64,000 bases of DNA from Pempheris klunzingeri (lineage: Eukaryota; Chordata; Actinopteri; Acropomatiformes; Pempheridae). The notes below the pieces were generated by a model, which was given only the letters and a program-made list of their open reading frames with translations, was not told the DNA's origin and did not search any database. Below are positions 1 to 14,822 of this stretch, piece after piece. The translations under genes were made by a program, and so were the position numbers. Each line of letters begins with the position of its first letter. The stretch's first letter is position 1. The DNA is taken from contig NC_092025.1 in NCBI RefSeq assembly GCF_042242105.1, positions 17,948,156 through 18,012,155 on the forward strand, written 5' to 3'.

Positions 1-710
1 CTCTGGCTGCAGTGAAGCGCTTCTTTCAGACTCCTGGAGGGAGGTCTGGAGACAAACATGCAGTTAAGTGTGTCAGGGTTTCAACACATCTGTCAGCAGC
101 CGTGCTCATCTCCCAGAGGTTTGAGTGTACAAAATTCGGGTTTGGGAATATCTTGATGGATGGATGAACATGCAGAACCATAGTGCATTGTGATTAAGAC
201 TTCATGCCTGTGGAATCACATGTCAGGTGTAAAAATGCACGCCTCTGTTTTCCCCTTTCCGAACTTCTGTGTCCATCTCTGAGGTCTGCGTAAAGGAAAG
301 ATCTATGAGATGTGCTCTACATGCTCTATTTAAACAAAAGAAATATGTGGTAGTCCTGTTTCTTCAGCTGCTTTCTGTCAAGTTTTCTTTTCTTCCTTTG
401 GTGGTCTAGCAACTGCCATCTTCTTGTTATTCTACTATAGCTCCTTTCATTCCTCCCTTGGTCACATCACATCATGACACCACCTGATAAAAGGAAAAAA
501 ATGCAGTAGCCATTTATGAAGCATATTTGAAAGAGGACAAATCAAATTACACCAATTTTAGCACATTGACTTGTTTCCCACAGTCAAAACCTTGGAAGTG
601 ACTGATTACTAAAGGAAATGAATGTTTTTTTTTTGTCACCTGTCAACTGCTCACCATTAATCCGATCACATTGCAATAATACTGTGTGCTGCCCCCCTTG
701 TCTCCTTCAG

Positions 711-3700
711 CCCAGAGCCTCCCACACAGTCCCCTGTGGGCCGTAATGGTTTCGACATACAGTCAGACGTCTACAAGATGCTGCAGGACTACGAGGAGCC
801 CGTATCTGAACCCAAACAGTCCGGCTCCTTCAAATACCTCCAGGGAATCCTAGAGGCTGAGGATGGAGGTAGGGATCTCTGTGTGGGTGTGTTTCTGTCG
901 ATGTGTGTTATGGACGAGGGGAAAAAAAGTGGTTCCACTGCAGCCGACGTCTTTAGTGTCATGCTACTTTTCCCGGCAATAGGAAAGTTAATATAACCAG
1001 GAGCTGCAAAGTCTAGAATTTAGATAACAGCCACATATTTGTCTAAATGGTTTTAAATATTTGTAACATACCAGGACTAAATCTCATGTAATGTACTGTT
1101 AATATGAGTTAGATTTTCTTTTCACTGATATTATGATACGATTTGGCTCATGATTCCAGCCAAAGGAACATCTTGCCTCACCCAGGCAGTTTCTCTTTGA
1201 CTGTTTGAGCTCCTCTGTCTTACTGGCATAGTTTTCCTTTTATAGAAAGACACAGACAGCGGGGTTAGGGGATAGAGAGGAAGAGCGAGAGAGAGAACTG
1301 GAAAAAACAAGACGGAGGGAGCAGGAGAAAGATGAAGTGCTTTAAATAGCTCACACGCGGATGAGGTGGGGAGGGAAGTTTTGGTTTGGCAATTTACTGC
1401 AAAAACAACTTCACATAGGACAATAAAGTGAGAAATATGGTTTTCCTGTCTGCCTTCTGACCGTTCAGCATTCCAGCTTTTGAGGAGGAGTCATGTGATG
1501 CTGACAGCAGTAGAGGAGGGCTGATCCTCTGAGCTAAAATATTCTTTTCAGGTTCCTTGTTTACCACTTGAGCATGGCAAAAGTTGTGAAAGTCGTAATT
1601 GTAAGTGTGGGTGTGTTGAGGCCTGAACATCAGAGGAAGCAGGCTTATGAGCTGTTAGCCTAGATGATCCATGATTAATGTTTTTCTTAATTGTCTTTTA
1701 AGTCCTTTAACCCTTATTCCTATCAGTGGAGCGTTACCAGCTGTGTATGTATAAATCTGCAGTGTCAAAGATGGCACATAGGCCCAGTAACATTTTCCAT
1801 TGATAAATGACATTTTACATACATGCATTTTTGTATATGACAATTCTTTTTTGAACTCTTAATTCTAACTTGAATTAAAAAGTTCTCTCCCAAGGTGTTA
1901 CATACTACTGGTTTGTGGGTGAGGATAACAATACTGGTACAGATGTCCGTGTTAGAGAACCTAATGATGGCTAATTCTTGGTGCAACAAAACAACAACTT
2001 GTAGTTAATGTGTCCCTCTGGTATATACTTTTGACAGCGGAGAAAAAACTGAAAAAAACTGTTTTGACCCCAGTGTAAGATGACCTAAATAAATTATCTA
2101 AATTGAATTTCTTGTAAAAGTGAAACATGAACTACTTAAGCAGAACATGAATCCCACGTTTTTGCCTTGAAATAATCACATCGTTCACTTTTTCAAACTT
2201 GACTTACAGACATATTCTCTTACATTCTGGCCAATATGGTAGTTTGAAACATTCAGAAAATAAACCAAAACTCAGAATAATGGCACCAATGATATACGCT
2301 GTGTATCACATCCATGATATTGTGATATAACAAACTGAGGTCAAAAGATAATGTATACTGTAAAGATTTCTTGGTCAGATTATTATCTTTGGCCAAAGCA
2401 TATGACAATGCTGCTAAGATGAGAAAAGCCTGTTTCTTGTATTTTAGAATAAATCAACCACTAATTTTCTTTCCCTGTAGAATATTATTATCTCAGGGCG
2501 AGAATAGAAACTTCCCACTCGGTTATCACATCTCTGGGTCTACCTTTGATGTAAGAAATGACAGGATAATCCACAACACAAGGATCAACACTGGCTGCTT
2601 CTGCAGTGAGGCCTGGAGCAGAGCCAGACCGTACTGCTTCCTTAATTTAGCACTTACTGTTACACTCAAAGCAATGAGAGTGAGGCAGAGCTAAAGAAAG
2701 ACACAGATGCTAGTGACAGACAAAGGGGGTTGGAGGGAGAGAGACACTACTGATGGATTAAAGAGATTTAAAGGGAGCCCTCTTTGTAACACTGTCAGTG
2801 GTCTTTCAGCTCAGGAGACTGACAGGTTGATTGACAGGTTTAAGCCCCTGATGAAACATGGAGACACTTCAGGTTTACATGGGGATCATTTTAAAAGCTA
2901 CCTGTCTCCCTGCCGATGTGTGGCGGTGACATCTGATCTGTGTGGGAGTGGGAAATCCTGCCACAAATGTTGCCCGAGTCAGTCCCTTTGTTTTGTTTTT
3001 TCGGATCAATAAAAAGGAAACAAGTCAAAATAACAATTGAACACATTGAACACTGAGGTTAAAGCCAAATCATCCTGTTTTTCAATGCATACTTTGCTGT
3101 CAGGCTTTTAAATCACCACAGTTGGTCCCCTTTTGAAGGCGAAAGCCCCTGTAGAGGCCATGTTGACTTTCAGGGGCTGTTAAAGTTAAAGCAAACAAGA
3201 GTGTCAGTTTACCCAGAATTCCACAGACTCTGGCATGATTGGATAGCAATGGGGATGGAGGAGGAGAGGAGTGACTGATAAATACTGGTTTAAGCAAAGT
3301 GTTTGAAGCAATATTACCTAAGGTTGGCACCTATTGTGCCAATATGGTCTGTTTTTTCCCCACAATACGTTAAGGTTCTAAGTAGTTATATGCTAACAAA
3401 TAAGCCTCTACTCCAGAGAGTAGCCTCTACTCCAGAGAGTAGCCTCTACTCCAAATGATATTTGTTAGTATTTTAATATTAGCACAGAACATTTTCTGTA
3501 TTCAAATTCAAAAATTATAAAATTGTGTTTTGTTGCTGATAGGATTTCATCATTTTCACCTCCATTAATGAAAATTTGAGGTGACTTTAAGGGTAAGATA
3601 GAGAGGAGACAGCGTGATGGGGGAGTGTTTCTTCAACAGTTAGAAAAAGAAATAAACAAAATTCCCATGACCTGAAACTTCATCCATTCATCAACCTCCC

Positions 3701-6700
3701 AGGTTTATTTGTGAAACAAAAATTCTTACATATCTATCATGTTTTTTACTTCACCTTAGATTGTTTATTTCCAAAAGGGTGACTTTCCATCAGCTTGCTT
3801 GGGGGATTTTTTTTTCTGCACATAGCCTGTCATAACAGTGATGAATGATGGCAACAAAATCCCTGTTTCAGTACATGGAAAGTACTCAGGAGGGAAGCGG
3901 GCTGGGTCCTTTCTCAGAATAAGACCTCAGTGTACTAAGGCATCTGTCAGCGTCACTGCTATATAGAGAGTGAAATGTTATACTTTCCAACCATATCACT
4001 TGTCCAGTTATTGATTGCCTCCTGGATTGTAACATGTAAACTTGGTATGCTCACATACAGTAACATTACTTTTATCTTACTTTCTATCTCAAAAAATGAT
4101 ATGAGAAGTGAAATGAAATCCCCCAATGGACGATCTTGGATTTGATCTGAACAATGCCATCAGAATTATTTGTAGTCGTAACCATAACTCCGTTAGGCAA
4201 CAGGATGTAGCTCAGTATCACATCAGTCATGTTCCCCCCCGTCAAACGTGCTGCAGAGGAATTCAAATCTGGATGTGAAGTTTCAAGGAAAAGCAGAGGG
4301 AGCATTCCATTCACATTGGTATTCTGCAGGGATCAAGGAAGAGCTGAAAAGACACAAGACATAAAGCCCCAGCAAGATTTCTGGTCCAGTGGGGGTAAAC
4401 ATGAGATTCCAGTGTTGGAGGGGTTTAACCCTTCGACTGTCTGCTGGTACAGGAGAATTGTTCTTTTGACAGCACTATACAGCAGGTCAGCACCAAAGCT
4501 TGCTGTCTGTATAGATTTAGTTTTAAATCTATTTAAAATCTATTGTTTTATTTGCTTAACCTGTAAATGTCACAAAAAAAGTGGGGGGAAAAAGTAAAAA
4601 ATCTTGAAGTATTCAGTTTACAGTGATATGAAACAAACAAAAGCAAAAGTAAAATTCTTAGTTTTACTTCATCAAAATTGTCATTGATTGATTTTCTGTT
4701 AATCAATCAACATTGTCAGCAATCTCAGCAATTTCTTAAATGTTTTCCAATATTTTTCTTTCACTTGTAATTTTTTTCTCCCGTCTGACTGCATTTTCAC
4801 TCATCTATCTTGTCACGTAGTCTTGATAAAACTATTTTTTTAAACGCCCAAGAGAAATTTGATTTGTATGTGCAGCATGGTCAGGAAAATATCATGTTTT
4901 TTTTTGTTTTTTTATTTCCTTGAGAACTTGATACAATATCCCACAACAGCTGTTAAAAACGATATTATTACAGCTGTTTATTTATCTTTCGATTCCCTTT
5001 GCGTCAAATTCCCTGACACTTCACATTCTGCACTTGAGTAAGGATGGAGGCTGACATGAGTGTGCTTTACAGTACGTCTGGTTGATATTAGTCACAGTGT
5101 AGGACACACATTGTGCCGTGAGTGTTGCATGGGGGTGAGATATGCTTTGTAATCGACCAACTTGTCACTGTCTGTTAAATAAGATATGGTGTCTGTCAGC
5201 ATTTTGCAACAAAATAGACACCACCTAAGTAGTCCAGCTATTTAAAAATGTAGAAACAAGACTAAACAAGCGCTTATTCATTCTGCTTTTTGTGTCTATT
5301 CCTGACTGCGGTCTTAAGACTTTTATTAGTCAACCTTCCCCTCTGTGAGAAAGTCACAAGAGTGTTACACTTGAAAGGTTTCCCACTTGAGTGCATCATT
5401 AGGTAATAGAGATATTAATCCCAGAAAGAACATACCCAACTAATGTTGGCTCTTAAACACACCACAGAGCAGTCAGAGGCTAACTGTTGGAGGGATGGAA
5501 AGTGCTTTGAGTCAGGTGCCAGATGCGGGGTAATTAGACTGTGGTTAGTGGCAGTGATAGGTGGCCTGTTGGCCTGAATAGCCTCTGCTGGCACATCATC
5601 AGTGAGGGGAAGTCATATACTGCAGCTCAATGCTGTGCCACATTGCTGTACTCTGGTGAATAAGGGGCCACTGGAGCGGCTCCAGATATCCAGTATTAAC
5701 TATGCCCCTTTCATGCATTCCAGTCAGGCATAACTAAATGCTTGAAGAGCGGAGTTGATCGCTCCTAATAAAAAAGCATAGCATTGTGGGAATCCAGCAA
5801 CCCTTGTGTTTGACCAAGAATGAGCAGCCTCTATTATTATGTGTTTTTAAAAATAGCTTTTGTTTAAGGAATTCAAACAACAAAAATGAGTATCATATGG
5901 TGAAGATATGTATAGGTGTTGTCTTCCAGTAAATGTTTTTTTTCTTGTGTAATTACAGAGAGCTTTATTTCTAAACAAAAAGAAGGAAAAGAATATCTAA
6001 GATAAATTTGAAATATGAAATCCGAAAGCTAAAATCTCTTAAAAATTATAGACTACTGGCATTGGGCTTTGTTGAACTATATCGCATTACAAAGAGAGGT
6101 GTTCCTATCATTCAGCCTACCCTCTATGATATAACTGTGGTGGACAAAATAATAGAGACACATGTCAGTGTGACTCGATACTTTTACCCACAAATTAGTA
6201 GCACAGGTGTGTTCACTAAGCTGCCCTTTTTGATGTGTCACATGTTGTGCCAAAGCTGTTGGATGGAAACATAGTCCATCAAAAAAATGGCAAAAGGCTA
6301 ACATGGATACCTGTGCCATGACCTCATGTCAGCAGGGCAACACACATCTGTGAAGAGGGTCAGGAATAGTGAGAAATAGCTCAGTGGGGGACAGAAACTG
6401 ACCCTTGGTTCCTTTGAGGGTAGAGAGGTAAATATTAATTCCTCACTGTATCACTTTCCAGCCCCTGACAACCAGCGTGCTCCAGTCTTACTACCTGGAA
6501 TCAAAGGGAATTCCCTGCAGAGTGCAAACACAAGCATGCACAAATAAACACTCTTGTGGATTTTCCCTTGAATTCTCAACACTACCTGGAAACTAGTGGC
6601 CCTGGAACACATGCGCGAGCACACACATATGGTTATCTGGGTGACCAGAGGCCCACATACGATAGGAGATGTTATATTATGTCAGCGCCTGGAACTCAGG

Positions 6701-9357
6701 GACCATGTTGCCTATACAGTATGCACACATTTTTGTAATATCTGGACTCTGACGGTATAATCTTCAATGTTCCTGTATTTATTTTGTGGTTATTCTGTCA
6801 TTTCTAGGTGTCTCCCCAACAGAGAGAATGAGAAACATAAAGTCTCCAGTCAGGTCTCCAATTCCCAAACTGGGAAGCCCCATTCCCAGCCCCATGTCTG
6901 GTCTTCAGAAGCTACCCCAGTGCACACGCTGCTGTAATGGCATTGTGTAAGTATTGCATATGTCCTGGTTTGATTTTTAACTAAATACTAATACTTAATA
7001 CTAATAAGAAGTGAACTCGTGGAATAAGTGTGTAATTGTGTCTTATTGGTCAGAGATGTCTGCGGTAAAGTTTTTGATTGTGAAGCATAAAGGCCACTCA
7101 TTACATCCAAAATGTTTACTTAATACGTATATTTATTTAAAAGTTCCAATTTGCTTTTCATTTCACCACTATGGCATAATGTTATTTTTTTTGTTTTACC
7201 ACAGCATAAAACTTACTGGTATAAAATAATGGTTACTATGGTCAACCATTACAGACATTAATGAAAATACAGTAAATTTGATACTGAAAATATGCATGAT
7301 TTAGTCTTTAGTTTGCCGTTAAAACAATTTTAATGGCCATCTGGAAATTACAGTCTCTGTCTGGCTTTATCACTCCACCTGTGGTCATAAAGTTGAAATG
7401 TCGAACTACGCGAGGTGAGTCAAAGGAGTTAACACACGCAGGTCTTCCTGTACCAACAGGCCTTTCTCAAGTACTCCGAAAAAAATCTATTCCCATTTAT
7501 CATTGTAATGATTAAACCAAGCCATCCTCCACACCTTTTCCCATGCACACATGCTGTATACACAAACTTCCCTGCACACATTCACAGACGTACGCTAAAC
7601 ATTATGCTTGAGCATATGCACACACACCTTTATGCCAAAGTAACCATATGCACCGGTAATCCCCCCTCTATAAAAGCAGCTGCAGGTAAGCAGTAGGTGA
7701 TGTCATCGGCTTAGTTGCTAACAAGAGTGCATTGTAGGAGCTCACAGGGCACAATATGGCTGTTATGACCTGTGAGCATTTTACAGCTTTTTAAACCAAA
7801 TATAGAGCACTGTGTCAAGAGTTTATCCTGCAAGTTGTGTGGTTAGATGGGGGAAAGCAGTTAAAAAAAGAAGCAGGCTTATGACTGAACGGTCGCTGGC
7901 CCCAATCCACAGTCCAAAAAGGAAAGTCTTATTGGGAACGGTGAATGAACAACGCCCTTAATGACTGGCGTCGCTGTGTGAGTCAAGCAGTGAACTTCCA
8001 AATGCACCAGTGTTGATCAGTAGCCAGCCAGCAGAATAAACACGAATTAAGGTCCCAGGTGTTACAATATGAATGTGTGTGACCTTCCCTCCACCTGAAA
8101 CTCCCCATGGGGTGACATACGATATGAAATGAAATGAAATATATTCAAATTGTTACAGCCTCCATAAAGTGATAGATAACACGGATTTGCATAGATGGAA
8201 AGTTAATAACTGTGCGTCAGTCATAACCTATTCATCATTACTTACTTCCTTTTAAAGTAATATGCTTAATGCTTCGTGATGATGACACAAAACTGCTCCG
8301 AGTGCCTCTTAAGGCACTTTGCATCTTGCATGCAATTACATCATTTTCCAATCATGTATTTTCATCCTTTAACCCCGTGGTGTACCATTGTGACTTTGGT
8401 CTCCTCAACCACCGTGCTTTACAGGAAAAAATGTCCACCATCTTTGTGCCGCTTTTCTCTTACAGTTCATATAAAGCTATATTGTAAATAGGAATTGCAT
8501 TCAGATTCAGACAAGCAGAAAACTTACCAAAAAGAAACCACAAGATAAATAAGAAGAGAAAGAAAACCCTAGACACAGTTTCACTTTCAGCATTCTTATG
8601 TCGGACATTAAGATTAATGAAAAGAAAAGTCACGCAATGAATCTTTAAAGAATGAATCAAAACGATGATTTGGCTGAAAATGTATTTTTTTAACGAGTCA
8701 AAAAACTATTATACGATAATCAAAAAAGAATAATTTCAGCCTTTGACATTTCTGAAACTCATTCATGGCTACATTGTATAATATATCTCTCTAGCAACAC
8801 GAACAAATCCAACAATATTTGCTGCTCTGTCAAAAGCATCATACTTGATGAATCTATGGGAAATAATGATCAAAAAGCATCATACAGCACATTACATCAT
8901 ATGACGTTCTATTGGCATCGTCGAGATTAAATTAAATGCCTGGTCTTTAGCTCATAAACACCCTCGAGCAAAACTCTTCAGGCTAAGAAGGCAGTGTCTA
9001 CGATCAAAGGGAAAGGATATAACATTACTGAACCAGTCTGTTTCATGTGTCTCTCTTTGTTTTGCTGGATTGTTTTTTTTTTTCATTTTACAGTCATCCT
9101 CTGCTGCATTTACATGAGTCTTTTAAAGTCCAACACTCATCTCTCCATCCAGGGGCACCATCGTGAAAGCCAGGGACAAGCTCTACCACCCCGAGTGCTT
9201 TATGTGCGATGACTGCGGCATCAACCTCAAGCAGAAAGGCTACTTCTTCATCGAGGACAATCTGTACTGTGAGACCCATGCCAAGGCACGCGTCCAGCCC
9301 CCAGAAGGCTACGACGTGGTTGCTGTTTACCCAAACTCCAAGGTGGAGCTAGTCTGA
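711..9357 (+). CDS. pdlim4: PDZ and LIM domain protein 4, C-terminal part (three exons, 5' partial)
   Basis: Three coding exons: 711-868, 6808-6946 and 9153-9357, with stop TGA at 9355-9357. The phases fit (the first ends with one extra base, the second with two) and every junction is AG/GT. The first exon carries the conserved [12 protein letters not shown] block just before the LIM region, the second a Ser/Pro-rich linker with repeated SPIP motifs. The LIM domain starts at the CTRC motif at the end of the second exon and continues in the third with HPEC, CDDC and CETH zinc ligands. The protein ends [17 protein letters not shown], the typical PDLIM4 tail. Family knowledge: PDLIM4 (RIL) is a cytoskeletal adaptor that binds alpha-actinin through its PDZ domain, and the PDZ exons lie before the window. 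Bases 1-710 look intronic. Intron 2 (869-6807) and intron 3 (6947-9152) hold no exon I can see. The neighbouring slc22 genes match the PDLIM4-SLC22A4/5 linkage of other vertebrates. Confidence 0.95.
3402..3453. repeat. Short tandem repeat, 19-bp unit
   Basis: The unit TAGCCTCTACTCCAGAGAG occurs about 2.6 times head to tail inside the second pdlim4 intron of the window. It is a small minisatellite with no sign of function. Confidence 0.8.
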
Positions 9358-12300
9358 GGTGGGGATGGAGCTGGATATAATGTAACATGACCGGGAAACT
9401 AAAATGTCGGAGAACGGGGCTACTGACTAACCTAGTCTACATTTATCAGGCTCTGTCAAACAGGAATGCTGATCGTGAATCAGATTTACCTTTGGGAGAG
9501 TCCTATGAAACTTTTTGGGAGAGTCCTATGAAACTTGTGTTTCCGTGATCCAAGATCAGCATTTCTACATTGACAGCCTTGATAAATGCTAAATATTGAG
9601 CATACTGAAACATGTTGACAGAATAAGACTTGGATCTCACGAGTTGTTTCCCACAACTCAATCAATTCAAAAGTGGATATCGTATGCTATGTCCCAACCT
9701 GACAGCTCTCATCTCTCAATCAGTGTGTTTACATTGAATTCCAGATCCAAGAAAACTAATGCTAAGATCATATTCAGAAAAGGTGTTCATATGCACGTTC
9801 ATACCCACATCACAAGTGCAGCATATTACCAGAATATTCCATGTCACACCCGAGAAACAAGACAAGCACAGATAATAGAATGAAATGCAGTTTGAAATTT
9901 CCAATCTGCACATGAATTTATCACCAGCATATTTTTCAATCCTAAGTAACAACCCTCACTCAAGCCTTAAGATAACTTTATAAACACTGTGTGTGCGTAT
10001 GATGTGGGTTATCATAAGAGAATTTAAACTGATTGGTGCGTTTGCTGTGATAAGCTGTGCAGGGGAGTTGGGGATTTTTCTGCCTATTTTGCATTTAACA
10101 ATTACAATGACAGTTTCCCTGCAGCACAGCACACTACACAATGTCAGTATATGTTTTGCAAAGTGATTTAAGATATAATGGTATTTTGTTTTAAGCTTTG
10201 CTTAAGGGGGTTAAAGGTTTCAATGACTTTTTAACTATGTTACAGTTACACATTATACTCCTGTTGTGGATGGATGTTTGCTTTTTCTAATTTACATCTA
10301 TGCAGTTAAAATTTTCAGACTTTCTATGTTACAAAACTGGGGAACATCTCTGTTTGTTGGCAACTTTTTCTGCTCACTTTTCAGTTATATGAAACAATAA
10401 GCAAGAAGACATTATAAGCAGATCTTTAACACATATACATTGCGAATGTCTGTTATGTCACTATGCTTTGGTGAATGGGTTTACTGAACTATAACCCTTT
10501 AGTAAATGCCTCCGTATGCAGCTATCCAAGCACCACCTTCTGAAATGTAAACAAAACCCCGCTGGAGACGTCCTGAAAGCTCTGTGAGTTTAAAGAATTT
10601 CTCCTAGATGTGATCACAACAACCTCAATTTCTAAACAGCAAATTGGAAGAAATGAGATTTAAACGATGAAAGTTCTCAGTGTAATAGAGTGCGTGCATG
10701 CAATGATGACATGAGACACATTCACAGGAGATTGTAACTAATGTGCTCTCAAGCACCTGACTGGGAGAGGAATTTCAACTCTCATGCATGTTCACACCAA
10801 AGAATTTCAGTTCATAAAAACAAAAGCACGGAGTTCACCGGTTCTGTTTATTAAAAACACTCCATTTTGACACCGATATGCTCTCCGCCTCCCATGACAA
10901 CTTTTAAAAATGGTCATGTACGCTTGAGGCAGGAGACACGGCCATAGAAAAGGGTTAGAAACTCGTTAACTGGGACTCTGCAGCCTGCAACATGTGGGAG
11001 TAATATTCACTTTGTTTGTTTTTTTGGACCCACAACATAGATACATTACAGTCCCTCTTTGGAAGAGAGAAAAAGACAGAAGTTGGAATTGCATAGTTGT
11101 ATTCCCTTCCTACTATGAACTCAAATTTCTGGTCACAGCCAAGTTCATGAAGCAAATGAAATATCCTTCTACATTTCCTCTGAGAGAGAGGGAACAAGGG
11201 AGGGAGCGAGGGGGAGATCAGAAAGAAAAATGAGAGGTTGGCATGTATTTTCCTCTCTTGACAGCAATTCTTTCTGCAAAGAGGAAGAAACGTGCCATTA
11301 TGACTGCAACACGTGGCCATCGGTCTTGGCTTATTGCGAATAGTGAAGTAAACTGGGTGGAGAGCAGTGATCTTATTCTTGATTTTAGAAACGTTTCTAA
11401 CAAAACTACTTTTTTTTAATTTGAAATGAAAAATGAATTTTGCAGTGCTGATAGCCATCATTTTTTCTAGATATCAACAGTGATGTGTAGCTGCTGGTAT
11501 GCAATCTATACTAGTTATTTTGTAAATTATGTGAAAATGATATTGCTGCCACATTGTTTCCTTGGTATTGTACATATTTGTTTTGTCGTGATTCAGCATA
11601 CAGTATGTAACATGTCACTCACGTGCCTTTTAATTCCCATTGTCTTTAAATGATTTCTTTGTCACAAATCCTCTTCTTGTGTTTAACTTATTGTTCTACC
11701 AACACATGTTTTTGTTCTGGAGCTTCTTATTTGCTTTTTTTTTTCTAGGATCTAAATAAAATGAGAAGTGCAGTACCATGACATGATCGTTCACATTCTT
11801 CTCTGGTCGTAACTGCAGGATTACCCACAAAAATTTCACGAGCTGCGCTGTGAAAAACACAAGGGGTTCAATTTGCCTTAGTTTTAAACCCCAGTTCTGA
11901 CATATCAGTTTTTCCATAGCACCCACGGTAAGACCACCAGGCTACAATGCGTCTTGAAATCTAAATCCTCAGACACTCACTTCACATAGGCCTTAAATCT
12001 CAGAATAAAAGTGTCTGGATGCAAAACCTCATGTTTTCATAGCATTGCATCTCATACGACTTTATTGCCCATGAGACGGAGTGTGTTTTTTAGCTGCCAC
12101 CCTGCTTAAACAATTGTGCTCTCAAAATCCAGGATGTGAGGTAATACACACAAATTCTGTCACTGTTCATAGAACTAGTGGCACCTGTTTCTGTACAGAT
12201 TATAGATTAAAACAGCATTATTCATTTAGAATATTTAATCCTTGTCAGTTGTATGAGTACATGCAGACAGCACTGGCCTAATGAAGCTCAGAAAACCTAG

Positions 12301-13862
12301 ATGGCATCAGAGAAAGCCCCAGATATGATTGAATCAGACAAGTCAAGACAAATAAAAAAGTAACGTTAAAGTGGAATCAGGAGAACATTTATGAACAAAG
12401 CACCACAATCCTCATAGTAATCTGGATTTAGTGAAAAGAGTCATGCAAACAAGTTTGACATTTAGTCATTAAATGGTTCGCTCTCCTTGTTCAGTAAAGG
12501 GTTATTATTGGTCCTCTATGAAATGCTGCAGTCCACATAATCCATGCACCTCCACTGTCAGACATTGGAGGTTTAATTAGGCCCTCATTTAGTTTTGTAG
12601 CAACTCTACTCTTTCCTCAGGAAATCAGTTAATTAATCATTTTATATAAGGCTTGATTGAATGTAATATTACAAGCCATATCTGAAAAAAAACCAATTTG
12701 AGTTCATCTGACTTAAAAGGCCTCTCTAGCCAAGAGGTACGCTTAATGCCTGTCTGGGAAATGTGCCAATGGTGTTCAAGTATTCTCAAAATTTGTAATG
12801 ATGCTTTATGGCACTGTGAATGTGTTGATTTTCATCACGTTTGTGGTTTCTCGTGTTGCTGTATGTGCATCAGCATCAGAGCAAATCTCACGATACACAC
12901 AGTTGCATTACATGGCACGGATTCAAGGGAATTCTTGTAATCCCAACCGGAGGGCGAGAGGCCACCTCATACCCCATTAAATGACTTTGCACCTTCAGTA
13001 ATAACTCATTCAGCAACCGTAGTGAATGTGTGCAGACTTTAAGTGAGCCCAGAGAGAAATCAGGCTGAGAGGACTAGACAGGGCTCAAGAAAAGAAGGCG
13101 AGAGAGGGAGGAGTAAACGAAATGCTTGTGAATTAACCAACAGTTACTTTCTGGTCTGTGTTTTGTTTAATCAGCATTACTCACATTTGCTAATGTTTCC
13201 CATATGCATGACACTCAATCCCAGACTTAACAAAACGTACAGTAGTTGTATGTCTTTATTATTGGGGTTTGGATTAGTTTATTGCAAAGAGTTTTCCTCA
13301 TATGCCACTCATGAGAAATGACTATCGGCATTCTTTAAAATAATCCCTCCTCACGGAGAAACAGGCGCATCATCCCTCTTACTTCAGTTTACAGCTTGTG
13401 AAGTCAATATGGAATGACCTGAAATCTGGTGAGGAAGAACTCAACAGACCCACACAGTGAAGTGTAAGCAAAACAAAGGCAATGGGAGCTACAGAGCAGG
13501 AAACTGAGACTCTGCCTGCTTCTCTCACATCTCTAAACATTTAGTCCACTTTAAAAGTAAACACTTCAAGTTGCTCAGAAACAGAGCTCGCTTTGCTCTG
13601 CAGGCTGCGACGACCAGTGCATCACATCTCTGAGCACCGACTAAGCAGTTTCGCTCAACTCTCAGATTCAGCAGCCAAGCTAACCAGGGTCTAACTCTTC
13701 ACGTCGGCCTGTAAAGGGCTTGCTCTCTCTCTGATTTATCTCTACATACACACACGTACCACCACACCTCTTTCTGCTTGTTATTCTAATTTGACTCAGG
13801 GATAAATATGCATAAATGTCACTTGGCCAGCCCTGCAACTGAACAACACGTAAGTTAACCGA
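9358..13862. other. pdlim4 3' UTR and intergenic sequence
   Basis: Immediately after the pdlim4 stop this should be 3' UTR, but its end is not clear: an AATAAA at 11755-11760 is one possible poly(A) signal far downstream. A 23-bp unit is repeated directly at 9491-9513 and 9514-9536. The open frames here have no domain, no coding-like composition and no matching splice sites. I see no gene. Confidence 0.6.
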
Positions 13863-14822
13863 CACATTTGGTTAGACTCAATAGCTTTTAATGGTGCAGA
13901 AATATCCTATGAATATTTAGATAAGGAATCTTATTAAATTACATTTGATGAAGATAAATTAAATTAGATAAAAAAATTTAATTTCAATTAATCCGGTCAC
14001 ATTTGTCCAATTTAGATGGATACTTTCATGTGTGGATCTGCATTAATCCATCTGTGATTAAAAAGGCTTTAAGACAAGTGAAAGATACACAAACCTCCAG
14101 CACTGTGCATGCAGTTCCAGGACCTGAATTATGTGTCTGTCAGCTCTTTCTGCTCATATAGTTTACAATCCTGTGGGATCTCCTGCTTACGCCACGTTAC
14201 CATTTCTCATTCACATTAACTTTCTCTTCCACTTTCTTTATCTGTCATTGATCTATCTCCTCTCCTGTCACACTTGCTTCTACTTAATTCTGAGGGGGAA
14301 AAAAAACCTACAATAATGCTTTACCTATTCTACGTTTCATGTCACATTTGGTTAGACTCAATAGCTTTTAATGGTGCAGAAATATCCTATGAATATTTAG
14401 ATAAGGAATCTTATTAAATTACATTTGATGAAGATAAATTAAATTAGATAAAAAAATTTAATTTCAATTAATCCGGTCACATTTGTCCAATTTAGATGGA
14501 TACTTTCATGTGTGGTTCTGCATTAATCCATCTGTGATTAAAAAGGCTTTAAGACAAGTGAAAGATACACAAACCTCCAGCACTGTGCATGCAGTTCCAG
14601 GACCTGAATTATGTGTCTGTCAGCTCTTTCTGCTCATATAGTTTACAATCCTGTGGGATCTCCTGCTTACGCCACGTTACCATTTCTCATTCACATTAAC
14701 TTTCTCTTCCACTTTCTTTATCTGTCATTGATCTATCTCCTCTCCTGTCACACTTGCTTCTACTTAATTCTGAGGGGGAAAAAAAACCTACAATAATGCT
14801 TTACCTATTCTACGTTTCATGT
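13863..14822. repeat. Tandem duplication, two 480-bp copies
   Basis: Bases 13863-14342 and 14343-14822 are copies at an exact offset of 480. Reading them side by side I find one difference within the unit (A at about 14037, T at about 14517). The same open frame occurs in both copies (14131 and 14611), but it is low-complexity and not a convincing gene. The near identity means the duplication is very recent, polymorphic, or an assembly artefact. Confidence 0.95.

Noticed and set aside
10955-11461. 168-codon open frame on the minus strand
   Set aside because: No recognisable domain, biased towards simple Phe/Lys/Ser runs, no splice partners, and it lies in AT-rich intergenic sequence.
14131-14796. 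Two identical 61-codon open frames
   Set aside because: They are identical only because the 480-bp unit is duplicated, and the composition is low-complexity.
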